From positions 1 to 64,000 of the forward strand of contig CACWQW010000026.1 in the NCBI GenBank assembly GCA_902763085.1: a stretch of DNA of 64,000 nucleotides. The letters run 5' to 3'. Positions 8,446 through 16,712 of this stretch are shown here, in pieces. The position numbers and the translations under genes were made by a program. Under the pieces are notes generated by a model. That model worked only from the letters and a program-made list of their open reading frames with translations, was not told where the DNA came from and did no database searches. The stretch comes from Dongibacter bovis. Its GTDB lineage: Bacteria > Bacillota > Negativicutes > Selenomonadales > Selenomonadaceae. The first letter of the stretch is position 1. Every line of letters begins with the position of its first letter.

Positions 8446-8586
8446 TCACTTGCCGTGCTGCTTCCTCGCCGCCATCTTGACCCACTGCCAATGCCAGACG
8501 AGGTGGAAGACGAGCTCGACCATCATGAGATAGCCGCTGTAGGTGTGGAGGTCCGTGACATAAAAAGACGCCGCATGCCAAAGGTT
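8446..8586 (-). pseudogene. C-terminal remnant of a small heme/membrane protein (DUF4405-like)
   Basis: A 46-codon frame without a start, ending at TGA 8446. It encodes LHTYSGYLMMVELVFHLVWH and QWVKMAARKQHGK. The spaced histidines in a hydrophobic helix followed by a basic end look like the last helix of DUF4405/cytochrome b-like proteins. The rest of the gene is absent; the next gene's promoter lies directly upstream on the other strand. Confidence 0.4.
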
Positions 8587-8605
8587 TTATGGATGGTGAA
8601 AATTC

Positions 8606-8653
8606 TTGACATATGACAAAAACATGCTATCCTATAGATAACGATATATGTCA
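8606..8653 (+). promoter_or_regulatory. Promoter flanked by inverted repeats upstream of the DUF134-NifX gene
   Basis: TTGACA (8606-8611), 16 bases, TATCCT (8628-8633). TGACATAT at 8607-8614 recurs inverted as ATATGTCA at 8646-8653, so the arms bracket the -10 and start site. This suggests a repressor site; the partner is unknown. Confidence 0.55.
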
Positions 8654-8708
8654 GAAATTAATTCAACCGGGTGCGGCGCCTGCCGTGCTTGGTGGAGGGA
8701 GGAAGGAT

Positions 8709-9467
8709 ATGGCGCGGCCGACGAAGAAGCGCCGGGTGTGCGCGCTGCCCGGCTTCACGGAGTTCTACGCGCGGCGCGAGGACGAGGCGCCGGCGGTCTA
8801 TCTGACCGTCGAGGAGTATGAGACGGTCCGCCTCATGGATTACTTCGGCCTCACGCAGCAGGAGTGCGCGGCGGAGATGGAGGTCGCTCGGACGACGGTG
8901 CAGGCGCTTTACGTCTCCGCACGCAAGCGGATCGCTGCGGCACTCGTCGAGGGGAGGCCCCTCCTCATCACGGGCGGCTCGTATACGGTCTGTCCGGCAG
9001 CCTGCCGCTGTGGCAGGGCTGCCAATGGGAAGATATTTATGGATGGAAACGGGAAAGGAAGATCGGTCATGAAGATCGCAGTCACGTATGAGCATGGAAC
9101 CATTTTCCAGCATTTCGGCAAGACGAGTCAGTTCAAGGTCTACGAGGTCGCAGACGGGAAGGTCGCGTCCTCTGAGGTCATCGATACGAACGGACAGGGG
9201 CACGGGGCGCTCGCACTCTTCCTCAAGGAGCGCGGCGTCGATACGCTCATCTGTGGCGGTATCGGTGGCGGGGCGCAGCAGGCGCTCCGGGCGGCGGGTA
9301 TCACGCTCTACGGCGGCGTGCAGGGCGAGGCAGATGCCGCCGTCGAGGCGCTCCTCGCGGGCAAGCTCGCCTACGATCCGGCGGTGCATTGCAGCCACCA
9401 CGCGGGGCACGGAGAGGGGCACGGTCATTGCCACGGGCACGGCGCCGGCGGCTGCGGCAGCCACTGA
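8709..9467 (+). CDS. DUF134 helix-turn-helix / NifX-NifB domain fusion with His-Gly tail
   Basis: A 252-residue protein in three parts. Residues 1-95 are DUF134, a winged helix-turn-helix (MARPTKKRRVCALPGFTEF; EEYETVRLMDYFGLTQQECA; VARTTVQALYVSARKR). Residues from about 119 (MKIAVTYEHGTIFQHFGKT) form a dinitrogenase iron-molybdenum cofactor-type domain (PF02579: FKVYEV, CGGIGGGAQQAL, GEADAAVEALL). The end is a short His/Gly/Cys-rich tail suited to metal binding. Related genes often occur as neighbours or fusions in anaerobes; the inferred job is metal- or cluster-responsive regulation. ATG has GGAAGGAT just upstream. No nif genes are near. Confidence 0.85.
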   Translation: MARPTKKRRVCALPGFTEFYARREDEAPAVYLTVEEYETVRLMDYFGLTQQECAAEMEVARTTVQALYVSARKRIAAALVEGRPLLITGGSYTVCPAACRCGRAANGKIFMDGNGKGRSVMKIAVTYEHGTIFQHFGKTSQFKVYEVADGKVASSEVIDTNGQGHGALALFLKERGVDTLICGGIGGGAQQALRAAGITLYGGVQGEADAAVEALLAGKLAYDPAVHCSHHAGHGEGHGHCHGHGAGGCGSH

Positions 9468-9574
9468 GGCGATCCGATGCAGCAGCGTCCTTTTTAGAGA
9501 CGTCAATCATGTGCCAACCAGTCAATCGATGCGTCTGTTCCTTGCAGCGCTTTGCGACATGGTGACTGAAAGTG

Positions 9575-9682
9575 TCAGCTGACGGTGATTGAGGGCATGC
9601 AAAAGGGGCTATCCAACGCATCATATTCCTTTTTGAATTCCGGGTCCTTCATCTGTTTGTTGAGAAAATCATCAAAGCTCAT
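9575..9682 (-). pseudogene. HigA-like antitoxin remnant (N-terminus only)
   Basis: A 35-codon frame starting MSFDDFLNKQMKDPEFKKEY, which is how many XRE-family HigA antitoxins begin (short helix before the HTH). It diverges after DALDSP and stops, so the DNA-binding domain is gone. It lies directly downstream of the toxin remnant in the normal HigB-HigA order. Confidence 0.55.
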
Positions 9683-9700
9683 TATGCATCTTCACCCTTT

Positions 9701-9808
9701 CTAAATAGTCCTGGCATATCGTCTTGCCCGTTCGATCTCTCGTCGTGGTGTTTTCTGCGTTTTCTTTATCAAGAAGTGCGTGCGAAATCGATAGGAGAGG
9801 CTGGCCAC
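9701..9808 (-). pseudogene. HigB/Gp49-type toxin remnant (C-terminus only)
   Basis: A startless frame encoding FLIKKTQKTPRREIERARR and a short tail, the conserved end of phage-derived Gp49/HigB toxins. The upstream catalytic part is missing. With the antitoxin stub it marks a decayed toxin-antitoxin pair. The rest of 9468-9861 shows nothing else. Confidence 0.6.
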
Positions 9809-9861
9809 CGATGTTGATCGGCAATGGAGAAGTACCCAGGAAAAATTTTTGCGGGCGGTGA

Positions 9862-9890
9862 TTGTTTTCTGTTTCACCCTATGATATAAT
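9862..9890 (+). promoter_or_regulatory. Promoter of rpsB
   Basis: TTGTTT (9862-9867), 17-base spacer, perfect TATAAT (9885-9890). Transcription should begin near 9897, giving a leader of about 130 bases. Confidence 0.7.
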
Positions 9891-9904
9891 GACGAACGGT
9901 GTTG

Positions 9905-9930
9905 GGAGGCGCTGACAGGTCAGCGCTTCC
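9905..9930 (+). promoter_or_regulatory. Hairpin in the rpsB leader
   Basis: GGAGGCGCTGAC pairs with GTCAGCGCTTCC at the very start of the transcript. There is no T-run, so it is not a terminator. A binding site for ribosomal protein S2 feedback is possible but only inferred. Confidence 0.45.
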
Positions 9931-10026
9931 AGAGAAAAGCATGCGAGTGGATGGCTGCCCTGTGCCGCAGAGCGGTGGTGCAGTCGATGAAGCGCGCAGA
10001 AGGAATTAACAGGAGGTGCACCAATC

Positions 10027-10761
10027 ATGGCAGTGATTTCCATGAAACAGTTACTCGAGGCAGGTGTCCATTTCGGACATCAGACGCGCCGCTGGAACCC
10101 GAAGATGGCGAAGTACATCTTCACGGAGCGCAACGGCATCTACATCATCGACCTGCAGAAGACGGTCAAGAAGGTGGACGAGGCTTATGCGTTCCTGCGC
10201 AGTGTCGCTGAGCAGGGCAAGAGCGTCCTCTTCGTCGGCACGAAGAAGCAGGCGCAGGAGTCCATCAAGGTCGAGGCGGAGCGCGCCGGCCAGTTCTATG
10301 TCAACGAGCGTTGGCTCGGCGGCATGATGACGAACTTCCAGACGATCGAGAAGCGCGTGAAGCGCCTCAAAGAGCTCGAGGCGATGGAAGAGGACGGCAC
10401 GTTTGAGGTCCTCACGAAGAAAGAGGTCCAGGTGCTCCGTCACGAGATGGAGAAGCTCGAGAAGTATCTCGGCGGCATCAAGGAGATGAAGAAGCTCCCG
10501 GGCGCTCTCTTCGTCGTCGATCCGCGCAAGGAGCGCATCGCCGTCGCTGAGGCGCGCAAGCTCAACATCCCGATCGTCGCGATCGTCGATACGAACTGCG
10601 ATCCGGATGAGATCGACTACGTCATCCCGGGCAACGATGACGCCATCCGCGCCGTCAAGCTCCTCACGGGCAAGATGGCGGATGCCGTCCTCGAAGGCCG
10701 TCAGGGCGCTGATGGCAGCGAGGAAGCGCCGGCTGCTGAGGCAGCGAAAGACGCTGAGTAA
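10027..10761 (+). CDS. rpsB: 30S ribosomal protein S2
   Basis: 244 residues. The opening [24 protein letters not shown] is the universal S2 N-terminus, and [22 protein letters not shown] and [21 protein letters not shown] are present. The acidic Ala/Glu-rich end is normal for the group. AGGAGGTG precedes the ATG. It heads the rpsB-tsf-pyrH-frr series, with its own promoter and a terminator that should lower downstream expression. Confidence 0.98.
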   Translation: MAVISMKQLLEAGVHFGHQTRRWNPKMAKYIFTERNGIYIIDLQKTVKKVDEAYAFLRSVAEQGKSVLFVGTKKQAQESIKVEAERAGQFYVNERWLGGMMTNFQTIEKRVKRLKELEAMEEDGTFEVLTKKEVQVLRHEMEKLEKYLGGIKEMKKLPGALFVVDPRKERIAVAEARKLNIPIVAIVDTNCDPDEIDYVIPGNDDAIRAVKLLTGKMADAVLEGRQGADGSEEAPAAEAAKDAE

Positions 10762-10779
10762 TCACGCATAGAACCGAGG

Positions 10780-10817
10780 ACGGGGTAAGGGATGTTATCC
10801 CTTGCCCCGTTTTTTTG
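10780..10817 (+). terminator. Terminator between rpsB and tsf
   Basis: ACGGGGTAAGGGAT pairs with ATCCCTTGCCCCGT and is followed by seven T. Because tsf follows within 32 bases, partial read-through or attenuation probably sets the S2/EF-Ts ratio. Confidence 0.9.
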
Positions 10818-10848
10818 AAAAGCAAGAGGCGTATAAGGAGGAAATACA

Positions 10849-11715
10849 ATGGCAATTACGGCTGCAATGGTAAAGGATCTGCGCGAGAAGACGGGCGCGG
10901 GCATGATGGACTGCAAGAAGGCACTGACGGCGACGAACGGCGATGCGAAGGCAGCCATCGACTGGCTGCGCGAGAAGGGCATCTCCAAAGCGGAGAAGAA
11001 GGCCAGCCGCATTGCGGCAGAAGGCGCGGTTGCAGCGTATGTCACGGACGATGCCAAGGTCGGCGTGCTCGTCGAGATCAACTGCGAGACGGACTTCGCT
11101 GCGGGCAACGAGAAGTTCAAGGACCTCGAGGCGAAGATCGCGAAGCACATCGCCGCGACGAACCCGAAGGACCTCGACGCGCTCAACGCGAGCGAGATCG
11201 ACGGTAAGCAGGTCTCCGCGCTCATCACGGACGCGACGGCGACGATCGGCGAGAAGATCTCCCTGCGCCGCTTCGTGCGCTACGAGAGCGCGGGCAAGCT
11301 CGCGAGCTACATCCACATGGGCGGCAAGATCGGCGTGCTCGTGAATCTCACGGGCGGCAGCGATGAGCTCGGCAAGGACGTCGCGATGCAGATCGCAGCG
11401 GCGAACCCGATCGCCATCGACGAGACGGGCGTGCCCGCTGACGTCGTCGAGCACGAGAAGGAAGTCGCGCGCAAGCAGGCAGAGGAAGAGGGCAAGCCGG
11501 CGAAGATCATCGATCGCATCGTCGAGGGCCGCATCAAGAAGTACTACAAGGAAGTCTGCCTCGACCAGCAGCTCTTCGTCAAGGACCCGGACAAGACGAT
11601 TACGGACATCCTCGGCGGCGAGAAGGTCGTGGAGTTCACGCGCTTCCAGCTCGGTGAGGGCATCGAGAAGAAGCAGGAGGACTTCGCAGCTGAGGTCAAG
11701 GCGCAGATGCAGTAA
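10849..11715 (+). CDS. tsf: Elongation factor Ts
   Basis: 288 residues, normal length. The N-terminal UBA-like domain has VKDLREKTGAGMMDCKKAL, and the core carries VLVEINCETDFAA and HIAATNPK, the surfaces that displace GDP from EF-Tu. The C-terminal dimer part ends in LGEGIEKKQEDFAAEV. AAGGAGG precedes the start. Confidence 0.98.
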   Translation: MAITAAMVKDLREKTGAGMMDCKKALTATNGDAKAAIDWLREKGISKAEKKASRIAAEGAVAAYVTDDAKVGVLVEINCETDFAAGNEKFKDLEAKIAKHIAATNPKDLDALNASEIDGKQVSALITDATATIGEKISLRRFVRYESAGKLASYIHMGGKIGVLVNLTGGSDELGKDVAMQIAAANPIAIDETGVPADVVEHEKEVARKQAEEEGKPAKIIDRIVEGRIKKYYKEVCLDQQLFVKDPDKTITDILGGEKVVEFTRFQLGEGIEKKQEDFAAEVKAQMQ

Positions 11716-11757
11716 GACGTCTGCGTGAGGTCAGGCTGTCATCGATGAAGATGCAGA

Positions 11758-11821
11758 AGAGAGGCTGTTGCACAGGAGACGGCGCTCCCCAGCGGGGCGG
11801 AGTGGTGCGGCAGCCTCTTTT
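11758..11821 (+). terminator. Terminator after tsf
   Basis: AGAGGCTGTTGCAC pairs imperfectly with GTGCGGCAGCCTCT, followed by TTTT. The 11822-11960 stretch beyond it has no gene. Confidence 0.75.
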
Positions 11822-11977
11822 GCGAGAAAGCGCTCCCTCGGCGCAGGTAATGCGCGCGGGCGGCAGCGCCCCCGAAAAGAAATCCCGGAGGCGCGGCAGG
11901 AGTTTCTCCCTCCGCGTCGAATGGGGATAGAGGGATAAGTTTCAGTCACTTGCTCGGACTGGATGGAGGTTATTGTC

Positions 11978-12703
11978 TTGGAAACAGCGAAATACAAACG
12001 CGTCGTTTTGAAACTCAGTGGTGAGTCGCTCGCAGGCGATCAGGGCTTCGGCATCAATCCCGCCGTCGTCGAGGACATCGCGGCCCAGATCAAGAAGGTG
12101 CGTGCGCACGGCATCGATGTCGCCATCGTCGTCGGCGGCGGCAACATCTGGCGCGGGCTCGCGGGCTCTGCCAAGGGCATGGACCGCGCGACGGCTGACT
12201 ACATGGGCATGATGGCGACAGTCATGAATGCGCTCGCGCTCCAGGACGCCCTCGAGAAGATCGAGGTCGACACGCGCGTGCAGACTGCCATCGAGATGCG
12301 TCAGGTCGCTGAGCTCTACATCCGCCGCAAGGCGATCCGCCACATGGAGAAGGGGCGCGTTGTCATCTTCGGAGCCGGTACGGGCAACCCCTATTTCTCG
12401 ACGGACACGACGGCGGCGCTGCGCGCGGCGGAGATCGAGGCGGACGTCATCCTCATGGCGAAGAAGGGGACGGACGGCATCTACGACCGCGACCCGAACA
12501 AATTCAAGGACGCGAAGAAGTTCGAGGCGCTCGCCTACATCGAGATCCTCAACAAGGGCCTCGCGGTCATGGATTCGACGGCGACGTCGCTCTGCATGGA
12601 CAACAAGATTCCTCTCGTCGTGTTCAACATCGATGACCATGAGAACATCGTCCGCGCTGCGCTGGGCGAGAATATCGGAACGACAGTAGGAGGAAAAGCG
12701 TAA
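11978..12703 (+). CDS. pyrH: UMP kinase
   Basis: 241 residues. It phosphorylates UMP to UDP as a hexamer of the amino acid kinase fold. [37 protein letters not shown] and [12 protein letters not shown] are the nucleotide and UMP sites. Start: TTG at 11978, with GGAGG 8 bases upstream; an in-frame ATG at 11963 has no ribosome site. The stop codon abuts the frr start with no gap. Confidence 0.96.
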   Translation: METAKYKRVVLKLSGESLAGDQGFGINPAVVEDIAAQIKKVRAHGIDVAIVVGGGNIWRGLAGSAKGMDRATADYMGMMATVMNALALQDALEKIEVDTRVQTAIEMRQVAELYIRRKAIRHMEKGRVVIFGAGTGNPYFSTDTTAALRAAEIEADVILMAKKGTDGIYDRDPNKFKDAKKFEALAYIEILNKGLAVMDSTATSLCMDNKIPLVVFNIDDHENIVRAALGENIGTTVGGKA

Positions 12704-13261
12704 ATGGTGAAAGACATCCTTTCCTCGCACGAGGAACGAATGAAAAAGACGATCGAGGCGGCGAAGCATGAGTTCGCGAGCCTGCGTGCCGGCCGTGCGA
12801 CGCCGTCGCTGCTCGACAAGGTGCTCGTCGATTACTACGGCGCGCCGACGCCCGTGAACCAGGTCGCGAAGGTCTCGGTGCCGGAGCCGCGCATGATCCT
12901 GATCCAGCCGTGGGAGAAATCGATCCTCCACGACATCGAGGTCGCGATCATGAAGTCGGACCTCGGGCTCAACCCGAACTCGGATGGCACGGCCATCCGC
13001 CTGACGATCCCGCAGCTCACGCAGGAGCGCCGCCAGGAGCTCGTGAAGGCCGTGAACAAGAAGGCGGAGGAGGCGAAGGTCGCCCTTAGGAACATCCGCC
13101 GCGACGGCAACGAGGACATCAAGAAGCTCGAGAAGAGCAAGGAGATTACGGAGGACGAGTCGAAGCGCGGCCAGGAGAGCATGCAGAAGCTCGTCGACAA
13201 GTACATCAAGCAGGTCGACGCGGCGCGCGAAGCGAAGGAGAAAGAGGTCCTCGAGGTCTGA
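12704..13261 (+). CDS. frr: Ribosome recycling factor
   Basis: 185 residues, the standard length. ASLRAGRATPSLLDKV, PEPRMILIQPWEKS, IRLTIPQLTQERRQELVK and RNIRRDGNEDIKKLEK mark the three-helix bundle that splits post-termination ribosomes with EF-G. AGGAGG lies at the end of pyrH. Its stop overlaps the next ATG (TGATG). Confidence 0.98.
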   Translation: MVKDILSSHEERMKKTIEAAKHEFASLRAGRATPSLLDKVLVDYYGAPTPVNQVAKVSVPEPRMILIQPWEKSILHDIEVAIMKSDLGLNPNSDGTAIRLTIPQLTQERRQELVKAVNKKAEEAKVALRNIRRDGNEDIKKLEKSKEITEDESKRGQESMQKLVDKYIKQVDAAREAKEKEVLEV

Positions 13262-13485
13262 TGGCGGAGAGGCTTCGTTTCGTCGGCAGGCCGTATGACG
13301 AGGTGGCGTCGGAGCTCCGTGCGTCCGGCACGCCTTACAGGTGTGAGAGAACACGCCCCACGCGTGATTTTTTCAAGATAGATGAGCGCTGTCTCTACGT
13401 CGTCCGCGAGCGCGAGCTCCCGGACGGCACGCTCGCGCTGGTCGTTGCGGCCAGCCTTCAGACATCGTCTGAGATCACCCTGTGA
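13261..13485 (+). CDS. Small uncharacterised protein of the frr operon
   Basis: 74 residues, start overlapping the frr stop, so translationally coupled. It contains YDEVASELRASGTPYRCE and a strand-rich second half (CLYVVRERELPDGTLALVVA). No family is recognised. Codon use matches its neighbours, and the tight position between frr and ferredoxin supports a real gene. Confidence 0.65.
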   Translation: MAERLRFVGRPYDEVASELRASGTPYRCERTRPTRDFFKIDERCLYVVRERELPDGTLALVVAASLQTSSEITL

Positions 13486-13501
13486 AAGGAGGTGTCCTGA
13501 C

Positions 13502-13672
13502 ATGGCTTATAAGATTGGTGATGACTGCATTTCCTGCGGCTCCTGCGCGGCAACGTGCCCGGTGGAGGCGATCAGCGAGGGTGCAGAGCATTATGAGATC
13601 GACCCTGAGAAATGCGTCGAGTGCGGTGCTTGCGCTGCCGGCTGCCCGGTATCTGCAATCGAAGCTCCGTGA
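13502..13672 (+). CDS. 2[4Fe-4S] ferredoxin
   Basis: 56 residues with two CxxCxxCxxxCP motifs (CISCGSCAATCP and CVECGACAAGCP), each binding a [4Fe-4S] cluster. This is the clostridial-type low-potential electron carrier. AAAGGAGGTG is a very strong ribosome site, suggesting high expression. It may supply electrons to IspG, encoded downstream, which needs reduced ferredoxin or flavodoxin; that link is inference. Confidence 0.95.
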   Translation: MAYKIGDDCISCGSCAATCPVEAISEGAEHYEIDPEKCVECGACAAGCPVSAIEAP

Positions 13673-13745
13673 TGGACGCCGCCTCCGGCACTGATGCGGG
13701 AGGCGGTGAGAGCGCTGGGGGAGGCAGTCCTCCCCGGAAAACGCC

Positions 13746-13812
13746 CTAGGGAAGCACTGATGGAGTCATCTGCCGCGCCATGCGCGGCGGGGCGAGATCG
13801 GTGGTTCCCTAG
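13746..13812 (+). repeat. Long inverted repeat in the uppS leader
   Basis: CTAGGGAAGCACTGAT (13746) recurs inverted at 13797-13812 with 13 of 16 positions matching, enclosing a GCCGCGC/GCGCGGC hairpin. It ends 20 bases before uppS. It could be a cis-regulatory RNA or a small mobile repeat; no known riboswitch motif was recognised. Confidence 0.5.
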
Positions 13813-13832
13813 TCTTGTTAGAGGGACAGATT

Positions 13833-14627
13833 ATGTGGAAAAAGATTTTGGGCATCGGGGCCTCGAAGCGGGAGAAAGACCTCGTCGCCCTTTACGATAG
13901 AGTGCCGAAGGAGAAGCGGCCGCGCCACATCGCGATCATCATGGACGGCAACGGACGCTGGGCGGAGGGCAAGGGGCTCATCCGCACGGCGGGGCATCGA
14001 GCGGGTGTCCACACGCTCCGCTCGATCCTGCAGGTCTGCGTCGATCTCGGCATTGAGGTGCTGACGGTCTACGCCTTCTCGACGGAGAACTGGAAGCGGC
14101 CGCGCCCGGAGGTGGATTTCCTCATGAGCCTCTTTTCTGAGTATCTCGAGAAGGAGATCCAGGAGATGGAGGATAACCACGTGCGCCTGCGTTTCCTCGG
14201 GCGTGAGGACGGCATGTCGGAGGCGCTGCTGCGGCAGATGCACGGCGCGGAGGATCGCCTCGCGGCAGGTGACGGACTGCAGTTCAACATCGCCGCGAAC
14301 TACGGCGGGCAGGATGAGATCCTGCGCGCCGTACGCACGCTCGCGGCGCGCGCGGCGGCGGGGGACCTCGCGCCCGACGCGATCGATGCGGCTGCCTTTT
14401 CGGCGGCGCTCGATACGGCGGGACAGCCGCCCGTCGACCTCATGATCCGCACGAGCGGCGACCTGCGGCTGAGCAATTTCCTGCTCTGGCAGGCGGCGTA
14501 CGCGGAGTTCTGGTTCACGGAGACGAACTGGCCGGATTTTACGCCGGAGGAGTTCGTGCAGGCGATCGTCGATTTCGCCCAGCGGAAGCGCCGCTTCGGC
14601 GGCTTGAACCCGAGAAAGGGGAAGTGA
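13833..14627 (+). CDS. uppS: Undecaprenyl diphosphate synthase
   Basis: 264 residues from the ATG at 13833 (AGAGGGAC upstream). It makes C55-PP, the lipid carrier for peptidoglycan and O-antigen. The signature HIAIIMDGNGRWAEGKG holds the catalytic Asp. VLTVYAFSTENWKRP, FNIAANYGGQDEI and DLMIRTSGDLRLSNFLLWQ are the substrate-binding blocks. The usual uppS-cdsA-dxr-rseP order follows. Confidence 0.97.
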   Translation: MWKKILGIGASKREKDLVALYDRVPKEKRPRHIAIIMDGNGRWAEGKGLIRTAGHRAGVHTLRSILQVCVDLGIEVLTVYAFSTENWKRPRPEVDFLMSLFSEYLEKEIQEMEDNHVRLRFLGREDGMSEALLRQMHGAEDRLAAGDGLQFNIAANYGGQDEILRAVRTLAARAAAGDLAPDAIDAAAFSAALDTAGQPPVDLMIRTSGDLRLSNFLLWQAAYAEFWFTETNWPDFTPEEFVQAIVDFAQRKRRFGGLNPRKGK

Positions 14628-14700
14628 GCGCCGGGGCGGTCCCCGCCTGGCGAGAGGCGGCGCCCGCCGGGCGCCTTGCGGAGAGAAAAGGAGCGGTTTT

Positions 14701-15528
14701 TTGCTTACGAGAATCATCACAGGCATCGTCGGTATCGCACTGGCGGCCTTCATCATCCAGACGGGCGGCGCGCTCTTCAGCGCGTTCGCGCTCGTGCTTT
14801 CGCTCGTCGCGTGGTTTGAGTACGTGCGCGCGTTTTCGCACAAGGGCATCCGCTGCACGTTCGCGCTCGGCGCTCTTGGGCTCGTGCTGCTCTGGGGCTG
14901 CGCGTGGCTCGGCAACGCGGAGGAGACGATGGCGGTCACGACGGGCATCGTGCTCCTTTCCCTCCTCCTGAGCGTGCTGCTGCACGGGCGCATGACGTTC
15001 GTCGACGCGGCGGTCTCCATCGCGGGCGTGCTCTATTTCGGCTATCCGTTCGCGCACATGGTGCTGCTGCGCTTCGCGGGCGAGGGGCAGACGCTCATGA
15101 CGCCGCTCGGCGGCTTCGAGTTTGGTTGCGCGATGATCTGGGTCATGTTCATCGGGACGTGGGCGAGCGATACGTTCGCGTATTTCGTCGGCTCCGCCAT
15201 CGGTTCGCACAAGCTCTGCCCCTCGATCAGCCCGAACAAGACGGTCGAGGGCTTCCTCGGCTCCGTCGTCGGCACGACGGCATCCGTCGCAGGGCTCGGT
15301 GTCTTCTTCGGCCTGCCGGTGCTCGAGATGGCGGGGCTCGGACTCGTGCTCGCCGCCGTTGCGACGCTCGGCGACCTCGTGGAGTCCGTGGCGAAGCGCT
15401 ACACGGGCATCAAGGACTCCGGGAACATCATCCCGGGGCATGGCGGCGTTTGGGACCGCTTCGACAGCGTGCTCCTCACGGCGCCCGTCGTCTACTATTT
15501 CGCCGTGTTCGTGCTCATGAGCGAGTGA
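14701..15528 (+). CDS. cdsA: Phosphatidate cytidylyltransferase
   Basis: 275 residues, about eight membrane helices. It makes CDP-diacylglycerol from phosphatidate and CTP. The C-terminal signature runs GDLVESVAKRYTGIKDSGN then IIPGHGGVWDRFDS, and SDTFAYFVGSAIGSHKL is upstream. Start TTG with AAAGGAG 8 bases before. Confidence 0.96.
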   Translation: MLTRIITGIVGIALAAFIIQTGGALFSAFALVLSLVAWFEYVRAFSHKGIRCTFALGALGLVLLWGCAWLGNAEETMAVTTGIVLLSLLLSVLLHGRMTFVDAAVSIAGVLYFGYPFAHMVLLRFAGEGQTLMTPLGGFEFGCAMIWVMFIGTWASDTFAYFVGSAIGSHKLCPSISPNKTVEGFLGSVVGTTASVAGLGVFFGLPVLEMAGLGLVLAAVATLGDLVESVAKRYTGIKDSGNIIPGHGGVWDRFDSVLLTAPVVYYFAVFVLMSE

Positions 15529-15541
15529 AGGGGGAAGCGCA

Positions 15542-16708
15542 TTGAAACGATTGGCAGTTCTAGGCTCGACGGGGTCCATCGGCACGCAGACGCTCGAGGT
15601 CGTGCGCCGTCACCCGGACCTCTTCCACATCTCAGTGCTCGCGGCGAACACGAGCGATGAGCTCTTCGCGGCGCAGGTCGAGGAGTTCCATCCGGAGCTC
15701 GCGGTGCTCGCCGATGAGGCGGCGTATCGCCGCCTGCAGGAGCGCCTCGCGGGGCGGGCCGTCGGCACGGAGCTCGCGGGTGGGCGGCAGGCGTTCATTG
15801 ACGCGGCGGCCCATCCTGGCGTCGACATGGTCGTGACGTCGATGATGGGATTTTCCGGGCTCGCGCCGACGCTGCGCGCCATCGAGGCGGGCAAGGACAT
15901 CGCGCTCGCGAACAAGGAGACGCTCGTCGTCGCGGGCGAGATCATCATGCGGCGCGCGAAGGAGTGCGGCGTGCACATCCTGCCCGTGGACAGCGAGCAC
16001 TGCGCCTTCTTCCAGTGCCTCCAGGGCGAGCGCCTGAAGAGCATCGCGCGCCTGCTCCTCACGTGCTCGGGCGGTCCGTTCCGCGGGAAGCAGCGCGAGG
16101 AGCTGGGGGGGGCGACGGTCGATCAGGTGCTCGCGCATCCGACGTGGAACATGGGGCGCAAGATCACCGTCGACTCCGCGTCGCTTGTCAACAAAGGGCT
16201 CGAGGTCATCGAGGCGAAGTGGCTCTACGGCGTCGACTATGACAAGATCCAGGTCGTCGTGCATCCGCAGAGCATCGTGCACTCGATGGTCGAGTTCCAA
16301 GACGGCGCCGTCATCGCGCAGCTCGGCGCGCCCGACATGAAGCTCCCCATCCAGTACGCGCTGACGTATCCAGAGCGTCAGGCGCCCGCGTTCGAGCGGC
16401 TCGATTTCTGGCACATGCAGGCGCTCACGTTTGAGAAGCCGGACACGGAGACGTTCCGCGGGCTCGCGTTCGCGTACGAGGCGGGGCGCGCGGGCGGCAC
16501 GATGCCCTGCACGTTCAATGCGGCGAATGAGGTCGCTGTCGCCGCCTTCCTGCGCGGCGAGATCCATTTCCTCGATATCTACGACATCATCGAGCAGACG
16601 ATGAGCGCTCGCGCGGTGCATCCTGCGGCGTCCCTCGAGGACCTGCTCGAGGAAGACAGGGAGGCGCGCGCCTTTGCCGCGTCCCTGCTGAAGAAGAAAG
16701 GTCGGTGA
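15542..16708 (+). CDS. dxr: 1-deoxy-D-xylulose 5-phosphate reductoisomerase
   Basis: 388 residues. It converts DXP to MEP in the non-mevalonate pathway with NADPH. LGSTGSIGTQTLEVV is the dinucleotide site; LANKETLVVAGE, PVDSEHCAFFQCL, HPTWNMGRKITVDSA and NKGLEVIEAKWLY are metal and substrate sites. TTG start. A G8 run at 16105-16112 lies inside the gene but keeps frame. Confidence 0.97.
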   Translation: MKRLAVLGSTGSIGTQTLEVVRRHPDLFHISVLAANTSDELFAAQVEEFHPELAVLADEAAYRRLQERLAGRAVGTELAGGRQAFIDAAAHPGVDMVVTSMMGFSGLAPTLRAIEAGKDIALANKETLVVAGEIIMRRAKECGVHILPVDSEHCAFFQCLQGERLKSIARLLLTCSGGPFRGKQREELGGATVDQVLAHPTWNMGRKITVDSASLVNKGLEVIEAKWLYGVDYDKIQVVVHPQSIVHSMVEFQDGAVIAQLGAPDMKLPIQYALTYPERQAPAFERLDFWHMQALTFEKPDTETFRGLAFAYEAGRAGGTMPCTFNAANEVAVAAFLRGEIHFLDIYDIIEQTMSARAVHPAASLEDLLEEDREARAFAASLLKKKGR

Positions 16709-16712
16709 ATCC

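Noticed and set aside
16105-16112. G8 run inside dxr as a phase-variation tract
   Set aside because: The gene is essential and in frame through the run, with conserved motifs on both sides. A mutable site is possible but there is no evidence for switching.
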